This document shows positions 44,039 to 55,315 of a stretch of DNA of 64,000 nt, piece by piece. The DNA is from Stomorhina lunata. Lineage: Eukaryota > Arthropoda > Insecta > Diptera > Rhiniidae. Location: NCBI GenBank assembly GCA_933228675.1, contig OW121742.1, positions 41,125,976 through 41,189,975 on the forward strand, in the 5' to 3' direction. The notes below the pieces were generated by a model that did no database searches, was not told the origin of the DNA, and saw only the letters and a program-made list of their open reading frames with translations. Made by a program: the position numbers and the translations under genes. How positions within the stretch are numbered: the stretch's first letter is position 1; the number at the start of each line of letters is the position of its first letter.

Positions 44039-45893
44039 AAATAGGAAATTTTCGAAAAATTTCCTATAAAAATAAAAAGTTTTCTAAAAATTTCCTAAAA
44101 ATAGTCAATTTTCGAAAAATTTCCTATAAATAGTCAATTTTCGAAAAATTTCCTATAAATAGTCAATTTTCGAAAAAATTTTCTATAAATAGTCAATTTT
44201 CGAAAAATTTAATATAAATAGTCAATTTTCGAAAAATTTTCTATAAATAGTCAATTTTTGAAAAATTTCCTATAAATTGTCAATTTTCGAAAAATTTTCT
44301 ATAAATAGCCAATTTTCAAAGAATTTCCTATAAATAGCCAATTTTCGAAGAATTTCCTATAAATAGCCAATTTTCGAAGAATTTACTATAAATAGCCAAT
44401 TTTCGAAAAATTTCCTATAAATAGTCAATTTTTGAAAAATTTCCTATAAATAGTCAATTTTCGAAAAATTTCCTATAAATAGTCAATTTTCGAAAAATTT
44501 CCTATAAATAGTCAATTTTCGAAAAATTTCCTATAAATAGTCAATTTTCGAAAAATTTCCTATAAATAGTCAATTTTCGAAAAATTTCCTATAAATAGTA
44601 AATTTTCGAAAAACTTCCTATAAATAGTCAATTTTCGAAAAATTTCCTTATATTTGAAGAACTTCGAAAATTTACTATTTATAGGAAATTTCTCGAAAAC
44701 TGAATACTTTATCGAAAATTGAATACTTATAGGAAATTTTTCGAAAACTGACTATTTTTATAATAAATTTTTCGTCACTATTTTTATAAGAAAATTTTCA
44801 AAAATTTACTATTTTTAAAGGAAATTTTTCGAAAATTTGCTATTTATTGGAAATAGTCAATTTTCTAAAAATTTCCTATAAATAGTCAATTTTCTAAAAA
44901 TTTCCTATAAATAGTCAATTTTCTAAAAATTTCCTATAAATAGTCAATTTTTTAAAAATTTCCTATAAAAAGTCAATTTTCTAAAAATTTCCTATAAATA
45001 GTCAATTTTTGAAAAATTTCCTATAAATAGTCAATTTTCGAAAAAATTCCTATAAATAGTCAATTTTCGAAAAATTTCCTATGAAAAGTAAATTTTCGAA
45101 AAATTTCCTATAAATAGTCAATTTTCGAAAAATTTCAAATAAATAGTCAATTTTCAAAAATTTTCCTATAAATAGTCAATTTTCAAAAATTTTCCTATAA
45201 ATAGTCAATTTTCGAAAAATTTCCTATAAATAGTCAATTTTCGAAAAATTTTTTATAAATAGTCAATTTTTGAAAAATTTTTTATAAATAGTCAATTTTC
45301 GTCAAATTTCCTATAAATAGTCAGTTTTCGTCAAATTTCCTATAAATAGTCAATTTTTGAAAAATTTCCTATAAATAGTCAATTTTCGAAAAAATTCCTA
45401 TAAATAGTCAATTTTCGAAAAATTTCCTATGAAAAGTAAATTTTCGAAAAATTTCCTATAAATAGTCAATTTTCGAAAAATTTCAAATAAATAGTCAATT
45501 TTCAACAATTTTCCTATAAATAGTCAATTTTCAAAAATTTTCCTATAAATAGTCAATTTTCGAAAAATTTCCTATAAATAGTCAATTTTCGAAAAATTTT
45601 TTATAAATAGTCAATTTTTGAAAAATTTTTTATAAATAGTCAATTTTCGTCAAATTTCCTATAAATAGTCAATTTTCGTCAAATTTCCTATAAATAGTCA
45701 ATTTTCGTCAAATTTCCTATAAATAGTCAATTTTCGAAAAATTTCCTATAAATAGTCAATATTCGAAAAATTTTCTATATAAAGTCAATTTTTAAAAAAA
45801 ATTTCTAGAAATACTCAATTTTCTAAAAATTTCCTATGAATAGTAAATTTTCGAAAGATTTTCTATAAATAGTCAATTTTTTTTATTCTCTAG
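44039..45893 (-). repeat. Family A 29-bp array, reversed, with a forward patch
   Basis: About 62 units of CCTATAAATAGTCAATTTTC plus GAAAAATTT. Units at about 44655-44850 are in the forward orientation. A 12-monomer block recurs with a 348-bp offset (CCTATGAAAAGTAAA at 45078 and 45426). Confidence 0.94.
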
Positions 45894-47255
45894 AAAAGTT
45901 AATAACAAAATTTACTTGTAGGGTGTCTTACTCTTGGATTTGACCGCTTCACTTTCTTACTAGTTTTTATATTTATTTACAAGATCCTGTAGCTTGTTAG
46001 GAAAGAGTCAAACATAATCAAAAAGTTCACAAAAAAAGAAAAAGATGTAGTAAAAATATTTTTAAATATCAAAATTAGTAATGAAATTTTTTTGTAAGGA
46101 ACTTCTACAGAAAAGTGAAAGAATCCATTCTTTCACGAAAAAGGTTGGGCAAGATTTACGGTTTTTTTTAGAATTAAGATATAAGTGTTTGTTATATTTT
46201 ATATATTTTTTTAAAAAAGAGAAGTAACACTCAAGCATATACTTTCCATACAATTGCATATAATTATACGAATTGGGTTAACTTAGTTGGAAAGGGATTA
46301 GTAGAAAGGTAAAAGATGGTGAATATGGGACGCATGTCATATCTATTTTTATAACAGTGAAGTTGCGCCATCTGTTGTTAGCTTGACAAATTATTAATAT
46401 AATGTTAGCTTAATGCAGCAATTGGCATAATAGGGTAAAATATCCCAAAACTGATAAGAATTCTAAAATTATCCAATTTTACTTTATTTAGGAAAGTAAA
46501 CAATAAATATCCCTCACTATTTTTTTCTAAAGGATTTTATTGTTGTATCGCACTTTAAACAAACTTTCAAAATTCCCACGCTATTTTAAAATTAACAGTT
46601 TAAAATTATTGGTTTTGTTAGTTCAGCACAAACAAATTTAACATAAACACCAAAAACTATCAAATCAATTGTAGTCATAGGAAATCAGATACTAGTTAGT
46701 AAAAGATACAAACCTCAAAGAACTTTTTACCCTTTCTTCCAATACTTCAATTACTCAAATCCACACTTGTAATTTTAATATGAGGTTTTCCTTTTCGCTT
46801 TGAATATGAAAATTTTCCTTGATGCCAACCAACAAATTGTGAAAAAATATGAAAAATTCAAAATTAAAAAACCCGAAACGATAAAAGATTTGATAGTAAG
46901 AAAAAATAACTAAAAAACAATTCGTTATACACTTGTAGATGTTAACACATGCTGATGTTTAAAAATATGTACATACATATTTGATAGTAGTAAGGCTTAG
47001 CTTGGACGGACGTCCAGGTGTTGAGCTGAGATTTGACTGGATGATGGTTGAACGGTTTAGTTTTGTCTGCTCTAGGTAATTTTATGCCATATCTTATCTT
47101 GGTTATATTGTAATTCAAACAAACATTCAAACATAATAAAAAGTGTTTTATGCATAAAGTAATGCAACTTGTAAAGAAATCAAAAAAACAGACAGACCAA
47201 CAGTTAAAGTCTCGCTACTTTGATATGAAAGAATTGCAAAGGAATGATAAATTTT
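45894..47255. other. AT-rich spacer
   Basis: No supported gene. Minus-strand ORFs of 60-65 codons (46062-46259, 46942-47130) lack domains. Confidence 0.5.
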
Positions 47256-50200
47256 TTTTCCTACAATAAGTCAAATTTCGAAAAATTACCTAAAAATAGT
47301 CAATTTTCAAAAAATTTCCTATAAATAGTCAATTTTCGAAAAATTTCCTATAAATAGTCAATTTTCGAAAAATTTCCTATAAATAGTCAAATTTCGAAAA
47401 AAATTAATTTTTGAAAAATTTTCTATAAATTGTCAATTTTCGAAAAATTTCCTAACATAGTCAATTTTCGAAATTTTTTTTTATAAAAATAGTAAATTTT
47501 CGAAAAATCTCCTATAAAAAGTCAATTTTAGGAAAATTTCCTACAAAAAGTCAATTTTCGAAAAATTTCCAATAAATAGTCAATTTTCGAAAAATTTCCT
47601 ATTAAAAGTAAAGTTTCGAAAAATTTCCTATAAAAAGTAAATTTTCGAAAAATTTCCTATAAAAAGTAAATTTTCGAAAAATTTCATATAAAAAGTAAAT
47701 TTTCAAAAAATTTCCTATTTTCGAAAAATTTCCTATTTCGAATTCGAATTTTCCTATAAAAATAGTCAATTTTTGAAAAATTTCCAATGAAAATTGTCAA
47801 TTTTTGAAAAATTTCCTATAAAAATAGTAAATTTTCGAAAAATTTCCTATAAAAATAGTAAATTTTCGATAAATTTCCTATCAAAAATAGTAAATTTTCG
47901 AAAAATTTCCTACAAGATAGTCAATTTTCGAAAAGTTATCTCTAAATAGTCAAGTTCCGAAAAATTTCCTATAAAAAGTAAATTTTCAAAAAATTTCCTA
48001 TTTTCGAAAAATTTCCTATTTCGAATTCGAATTTTCCTATAAAAATATTCAATGTTTGAAAAATTTCCAATGAAAATTGTCAATTTTTGAAAAATATCCT
48101 ATAAAAATAGTAAATCTTCGAAAAAATTGTAAATTTTCGAAAAATTTCCTATAAATAGTAATTTTTGAAAAAATTTCCTATAAAAATAATCAACTTTCAA
48201 AAAAATTCCTATAAAAATAGTTAATTTTCGAAAAATTTCCTACAAATAGTCAATTTTCGAATTATTTCCTATAAAAATAGTAAATTTTCTTAAAATTTCC
48301 TATAAATAGTCAATTTTCGAAAAATATCCTATAATTTCCTTTTAATAGTCAATTTTCGAAAAATTTCCTATAAATAGTCAATTTTCGAAAAATTTCCTAT
48401 AAATAGTCAATTTTCGAAAAATTTTCTATAAATAGTCAATTTTCGAAAAATTTCCTATCAAAAGTCAATTTTCGAAAAATTTCCTATAAATAGTCAATTT
48501 TCGAAAAAATTCCTATAAATAGTTAATTTTCGAAAAATTTCCTATAAAAAGTCAACTTTCGAAAAATTGCCTATAAATAGTCAATTTTCGAAAAACTTCC
48601 TATGTACATAAAATTTTTAAAATATTTCCTATAAATAGTCAATTTTTGAAAAATTTCCTATAAATAGTCATTTTTCGAAAAATTTCCTATAAATAGTCAA
48701 TTTTCGAAAAATTTCCTATAAATAGTCATTTTTCGAAAAATTTCCTATAAATAATCAATTTTCGAAAAATTTCCTATAAATAGTCAATTTTCGAAAAATT
48801 TCCTATAAATAATCAATTTTCGAAAAATATCCCATAAATAGTCAATTTTCGAAAAATTTCCTGAAAATAGTCAATTTTCGAAAAATTTCCTATAAGTAGT
48901 CAATTTTTGAAAAATTTCCTATAAATAGTCTATTTTCGAAAAATTTCCTATAAATAGTCAATTTTCGAAAACTATCCAATAAATTTTCAATTTTAGAAAA
49001 ATTTCCTATAAAAAGTCAATTTTAGAAAAATTTCCTATAAAAAGTGAATTTTTGAAAAATTTCCTACAATTTTCGAAAAATTTCCTAGAAAAATAGTAGA
49101 TTTTCGAAAAATTTTCATTAAAACAGTAAATTTTCGAATTCGAATTTTCCTATAAAAATAGTAAATTTTTGAAAAATTTGCAATAAAAATTGTCAATTTT
49201 TGAAAATTTTCCTATATATATTCAATTTTCGAAAAATTTGCTATAAATAGTCAAGTTTCCAAAAATTTCCTATAAAAAGTAAATTTTCGAAAAATTTCCT
49301 AGAAAAAGTCAATTTTTGAAAGATTTCCAAGAAATAGACAATTTTGGGAAAATTTCCTATAAAAAGTCAATTTCCGAAAAATGTCCTATAAAAAGTAAAT
49401 TTTCGAAAAATGTCCTATAAAAAGTCAATTTTCGAAAAATTTCCTATAAAAAGTCAATTTTTGAAAAATTTCCTACAAATAGTAAATTTTTGAAAAACTT
49501 CTTATAAAAAGTAAATTTTAGAAAAATATCCTATAAATTTTCAATTTTAGAAAAATTTTCTATAAAAAGTCAATTTTTGAAAAATTTCCTACAAATAGTC
49601 AATTTTTGAAAAATTTCCTATAAAAATAGTAGATTTTCCAAAAATTTTCATTAAAACAGTAAATTTTCGAATTCGAATTTTCCTATAAAAATAGTCAATT
49701 TTTGTAAAATTTGCAATAAAAATTGTCAATTTTTGAAAAATTTCCTAATATATTCAATTTTTGAAAAATTTCCTTTAAATAGTCAATTTTCCAAAAATTT
49801 CCTATAAAAAGTAAATTTTCGAAAAATTTCCTATAAAAAGTAAATTTTCGAAAAATTTCCTATAAAAATAGTAGATTTTCGAAAAATTTTCATTAAAACA
49901 GTAAATTTTCGAATTCGAATTTTTCTATCAAAATAGTCAATTTATGAAAAACTTCCAATAGAAATTGTCAATTTTTGAAAAATTTCCTATAAATATTCAT
50001 TTTTCGAAAAATTTCCTATAAATAGTCAATTTTCGAAAAATTTCCTATAAATAGTCAATTTTCGAAAAATTTCCTATAAATAGTCAATTTTCGAAAAATT
50101 TCCTATAAATAGTCAATTTTCGAAAAATTTCCTATAAATAGTCAATTTTCGAAAAATTTCCTATAAATAATTAATTTTCGAAAAATTTCCTATAAATAGT

Positions 50201-50562
50201 CAATTTTCGAAAAATTTCCTATAAATAGACAATTTTCGAAAAATTTCCTAAAAGAAGTCAATTTTCGAAAAATTTCCTATAAATAGTCAATTTTCGAAAA
50301 ATTTCCTGTAAATAGTCAATTTTCGAAAAATTTCCTATAAATAGTCAATTTTCGAAAAATTTCCTATAAATAGTCAATTTTCGAAAAATTTCCTATAAAT
50401 AGTCAATTTTCGAAAAATTTCCTATAAATAGTCAATTTTCGAAAAATTTCCTATAAATAGACAATTTTCGAAAAATTTCCTAAAAGAAGTCAATTTTCGA
50501 AAAATTTCCTATAAATAGTCAATTTTCGAAAATTTTCCAATAAATATTAAATGGCCGAAAAA
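47256..50562 (-). repeat. Family A array, reversed, mixed unit types and higher-order repeats
   Basis: About 110 units, mostly 29 bp. Diverged units fill 47256-49950, including a composite motif TTTCGAATTCGAATTTTCC near 47735, 48020, 49132, 49668 and 49908. From about 50000 to 50520 the units are close to identical, with one duplicated block (AATAGACAATTTTCG and AAAGAAGTCAATTTTCG at about 50225 and 50456). This looks like an old edge and a younger core. Confidence 0.94.
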
Positions 50563-51845
50563 TTTATTTCTTATAAATTGTTGTTTAATTTAATAAAAAA
50601 AATGCAACTCAATTTGAAAATAATTCCGCTTGTATTCAAATATTTTTCGTCCAATTCAATTTATTTTTATTTATTGTCTTTTTCTTATTTTTCCTTTTAT
50701 TAAATTATAAGCAATTTATATGCATCTAAATATGCGTATATTTGCTTTTTAGCTTTTTTTGCTTATTTGGTTATTGATTTTTGTTTGTTTTTCTCCTTCT
50801 GCCAGAATTCAAATGCGAATTCTACGGATTTCCTTAAAGATTGAATCTTCTTAGATTTATCGATTGGTTGTATCTTTATTTGCTTGTCCCAAACAATTGA
50901 TTCTGTACGAGAATTTAAGTCTCGTACATGGATGAGGTATCCGGTGATAAATGTACTTCTATGATTGTTTTCGATTTGTTGATTATTTGATTATTGTTAT
51001 TAGTTTCACATTTAATTTTGCCATAAAATATTCACAGGCGTACACCTAAGAAGGACAAAGAGTATTTAACTCGCAAGTTTAGACAGACGAACGTATGAAT
51101 GCATTCGTTTGAATTGTTCATACATTGGCCAAATACGCTCCTCTCTAAGCCATATTTATTGCTGTGTAAAACTTGAGTTATTAACTATTATTTAACAATT
51201 TGCTTAAAATTATTTTGTTTTACAGCCAATTTATTTATTGTTTTGGGAAATTTTGTATATAAATTACATTTGAAATTGTTAGAGTGTATTTTTGGCAATA
51301 AAGTTGTATTGAAAGCAAATTGATAGATTTATTAATGATTATCTCCAAACGCTTTTCTATCATAAATCGATCAAGAAGATTTTCCTTGTTTATTTCGTAG
51401 TCTGATGATGTAAGTAAGAGGATTTCTTGAATAGATAGTTATGGAAATTTCGTTTTACTTTTGTTAAGGTAAATAATTTATATAAGTACAAAATTTTGCT
51501 AAATAACATATCAAACAAATTTTAAATTTTTTCATACTAAATTATTTAACATCAACCAAATAACTCTAAAATTTGTCAGTGTTAGCGTTAATTTTTATTT
51601 TCAAAAAAAATTGTTCAAAGATCGATTAATTTTTGAACAAAGGTAACGATCAAATCTTACAGTTTTATCATTTTACTTTGCTTGTTTCCACCTCATTACC
51701 GACCACCAAATGCTTTATTATTACTACAACATTTTTGTAGCATATGTTCAGGCGCGGTGATAATCTTTAATGTATTGCCATATCTATTTTTTCAGTTATT
51801 TCCTAATAAGATAGAAAAAATACAAATTATAAACAACATTACATA
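50563..51845. other. AT-rich spacer
   Basis: No supported gene, RNA or repeat of note. Confidence 0.5.
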
Positions 51846-52489
51846 TTAAACAAGTAAGAGTGTTATATTCGGCTGTGCCGAACCTTATATACCCACCATC
51901 AAGTTGTGTTAAATTTAGCAACATATCTCATACATATATCTACGAGGGTGCAGCAAATTCTAAACGTGGACCAAATTGGAAAAAAGTAGTTACTCTAGTT
52001 GGTTTTGTTGGTAAAATATTTGAAATAACTTCGGTTGCAGTAGCTTTATAGTTCAACATTCAAAAGTGTGTAAGTGGTTTCCCTAGTATTTATTTACTTT
52101 GAAAAACAAATTCGTTATCGTAACCGGGTATGGCTGTTAAATACTTTTCGTTTAGCTTAATATTTAGTTAGGATAAAGAAGGTGATGGTAAAACGACAGG
52201 GCCATATATTTTGTTAGGAGTTCCTAATGCATCTATCATATACATAATCTTAATATGCTGCTTGTACCTCCGAATCTTTTTGATTGTAGATATAAACTAG
52301 GGGATGCAATATATATATATATATAGTACCTGGTTGACCGAGCCTTGCTCGGAGCTTTATGATAAGCATTTTGAGGCAAATTTGAAAGTTTTTATATATT
52401 TTATTTTATAAAGTACTAAAATAAATTTAGAGGAAACACATTGTACAAATATTCAGTTAATTTTGAATTATTTTATTTATTTTGTCCGA

Positions 52490-53165
52490 CCAACGCATAG
52501 TTTGCATAGTTTACAGTTTAACTCATTTTAATAATTTTGGAAATTGGTCATACCAACAGAAACCTCCGTCGACTCATGCGCAACAACTTTGCTAAAGATT
52601 ATAGTCTGATCAAATGCACAGTTTATGATTTATTTCATTTTAAGTAGTTTTCAGTTGCGCAACCTGAAGTTGTTCATACCAACTAAGAAACCTTCGTTTG
52701 CTTATGCGTAACAACTTTGCTTATGATTATAACATGATCAAATGTACAGTTTACGATTTAATTCACTTTGAGTAATTTTCTGTGGCGCCACCTGTCGGAC
52801 GTTGCTCATTCCAATTTATAAACCTTCGTCGGCTTATCCGCAACAACTTTGCTGAAGATTATTGCATGATTAAATGTACAGCTTACGATTAAATTGACTT
52901 TGAGTAAATTTCAGTAGCGCCACCTGTCGAAATTTCTTCATACCAACTAAGAAACCTTCGTCGGCTCATGTGCAACAACTTTGCTAAAGATTGTAGCATG
53001 ATCAAATGTACAGTTTACGATTTAATTAATGTTTAGTAATTTTCAGTGACGCCATCTATCGGAAATTAGTCTTATCAACTTTAAAACCTTCGCCGGCTTA
53101 TCCGCAACATCTTCGCTAAAGAGCATAACATGATCAAATGCACAGTTTACAATTCTATAAAGAAC
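52490..53165 (+). repeat. 132-bp tandem repeat, five copies
   Basis: The landmark GCAACAACTTTGCTAAAGAT (or a close variant) falls at 52581, 52709, 52841, 52973 and 53105, a spacing of 128, then 132 bp three times. Each unit also carries CATGATCAAATGTACAGTTT and a CGCCACCTGTCG-like piece. Copies differ at 10-25% of positions by eye. Confidence 0.88.
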
Positions 53166-54070
53166 ATACATACAGACAAACATTCATTTGTTTAAAAGGT
53201 ATGACATTACTAATTTTTTCCCTTTTTTATCCCCTAATTTCAAAAAAGTTCCATATGCATATTTGGTACTTCTGTGGTATCAATTGAATTCGGTACATTT
53301 TATCAAAACGCAGTTAACATAATGTTTCTATTTATATTACTTTTTGAGATGTTATGTTATCATTTTATCCCTTTTTACCCATTTTGGCCCCAAAATCAAA
53401 AAAGCACCAAATACGTGTTTAAAATTTCTTTCACATCTATTGATTGCAGTACAAAGTTTCTTTCTATATTCCTTAGTTTAAAATATAAGAGTGGGTTAAA
53501 AAGGTACCAAAAAAACTATTTTCACCTTTTTTTTACCCCTTATCGGACATAGTTTCAAAAAAGTACCAAACACCTGTCCGTTTGTTTCTATACCTATTAC
53601 TTAAGGAGATATAGCGTTTTCGATTTTTTCCCCTTTTTACCCGTTTTTACCCTCTTAGAGGCAAAGGTTCCAAAAGTTCCTTCTTCTTCGACCTATACAT
53701 CAAAAAAGATACCCACTATCCAAAGCTTATTTTTGCAAAATTTAGTGGCAATAGCTGTTGCAGTTTCTAATTTAATAGCTTTTAACTGATCCTTGCTAAA
53801 TCTTTTTTGGTTTCCAGGAGTGTTTTTTATATGAAAGCTATAGTCAAATATGGACCGATTCCTATAAAATTTGATATACTGACCGATAGTTGCATAAAAC
53901 TATTACAATTGTACTCAATTTATCAGCATTCATGTGTTTCTCGGGGCGGGGTTATATGGGAGCTCTAACTAAGTGTGAACCGATTTCGCCCATTTTCAGT
54001 ATACAACTTTTGTTACATATCAAAAATACTTTTGTAAAATTTTGTCTCTCTGGCTTTTGTAAATAAGAAG

Positions 54071-54360
54071 CTATCGCGCTTTTATCTGACGGACAGACGG
54101 ACATAAATCTCCTTTTCTTTTTGTATTTTTGTGTTTCTGTAAGTTTTTTATATGGGAGCTATGGTCAAATAGTGACAGATTGTAAGAAAATTTTGCACAC
54201 TGGCTGACATTCACATACGACTTCCTTTTATAAAATATTGTTCCTGTAGCCCTTTTTGTTAAGGTGCTATCGCGCTTTTGTCTAACGGACAGACGGACAT
54301 AAACCCCCTTTTCTTCTTTTGTATTTTTGAGTTTCCGTAAGTTTTTTATATGGGAGCTAG
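54071..54360 (+). repeat. ~196-bp duplication
   Basis: GCTATCGCGCTTTT and ACGGACAGACGGACATAAA occur at about 54070 and again at 54266, each followed by a TTATATGGGAGCTA segment. Confidence 0.75.
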
Positions 54361-54387
54361 CTCTTTTCATTTAGGCGTTATCGTGAT

Positions 54388-54452
54388 TTCAACAGACAGA
54401 CAGACGGACAGACAGACAGACGGATAGACAGACAGACAGACAGACAGACATC
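54388..54452 (+). repeat. (AGAC)n microsatellite
   Basis: A run of AGACAGAC with GG interruptions, typical of the tail of the dispersed element family it lies in. Confidence 0.85.
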
Positions 54453-54536
54453 GCTCAATCGTCTTAGAATTTCATAAGGATTCAGAATATATATCGTTTT
54501 TGATTTTTGAGTCAATATTAAGGAAATTACAAACGG

Positions 54537-55315
54537 AATGACAATCTCAATGAAAAAATTTTTGATGAAAAAATTTCTAGAGAAAAATTTTTGTTGAAAA
54601 ATTTTCTATACAAAAATTTCCGAGATATGTGATAACAAAATTTTCTATTTTTTTTTTTTTTTTGTTATTTTTTGATGAAAAAATTTCTATAGAAAAATTC
54701 TTATTGAAAAATATTTCTATGAAAAAATGTTTGATAAAAAAAATTTCTATAGAAAAATTTTTGATAAAGAAAATTTTCTATCGAAAAATTTTTGAGAACA
54801 TATTTTCTATAGAAAAATTTTTGATCAAAAAATCTTCTATAGAAAAATTTTTGTTATTTTTTGATGAAAAAATTTCTATAGAAAAATTCTTATTGAAAAA
54901 TATTTCTATGAAAAAATGTTTGTTAAAAAAATTTTCTATAGAAAAATTTTTGATAAAAAAAATTTTCTATCGAAAAATTTTTGAGAACATATTTTCTATA
55001 GAAAAATTGTTGATCAAAAAATCTTCTATAGAAAAATTTTTAATAAAAAAAATTGTCTATAGAAAAATTTTTGATAAAAAAATTTTCTGTAGAAAAATTT
55101 TCTATAGAAAAATTTTTGAGAAAAAAATTTTTGAGAAAAAAATTTTCTATAGAAAAATTTTCAATAGAAAAATTGTTAAGAAAAAAATTTTCTATAGAAA
55201 AATTTTTGATAAAAAATTTTCTATAGAAAAATTTTTGATAAAAAAATTTTCTATAGAAAAATTTTTGATAAAAAAATTTTCTATAGAAAAATTTTTGATA
55301 AAAAAATTTTCTATC
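54537..55315 (-). repeat. Family C array
   Basis: About 26 units reading AAATTTTTGATAAAAAAATT and TTCTATAGAAA, the same orientation as the left foldback arm. A block starting TTGTTATTTTTTGATG recurs at 54662 and 54851 (189 bp). A 253-codon ORF runs through it (54629-55390) only because the units rarely hold stops in that frame. It starts exactly where the dispersed element ends. Confidence 0.9.

Larger units (their letters stand above)
51846..54536 (+). mobile_element. Dispersed repeat element, probably noncoding composite
   Basis: It opens with AAGTAAGAGTGTTATATTCG and a hairpin, TTCGGCTGTGCCGAA (51868-51882). It closes with AGACAGAC-type runs, AGAATTTCATAAGGATTC and AAACGGAATGACAA at 54470-54545. 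Between lie the 132-bp array, several copies of a TATGGGAGCTATGGTCAAAT-type segment (near 53825, 53957, 54150 and 54350) and short microsatellites. Similar opening and GGAGCTAGGGTC segments recur at 55970, 56752, 61735 and 61890, so the family is dispersed. Rolling-circle (Helentron/DINE-1-like) elements have a comparable build, but I could not confirm that class. No protein is encoded. Confidence 0.55.

Noticed and set aside
53274..53552. 92-codon ORF in the dispersed repeat region
   Set aside because: AT-rich, hydrophobic by composition, no domain, and inside repeat-derived DNA.
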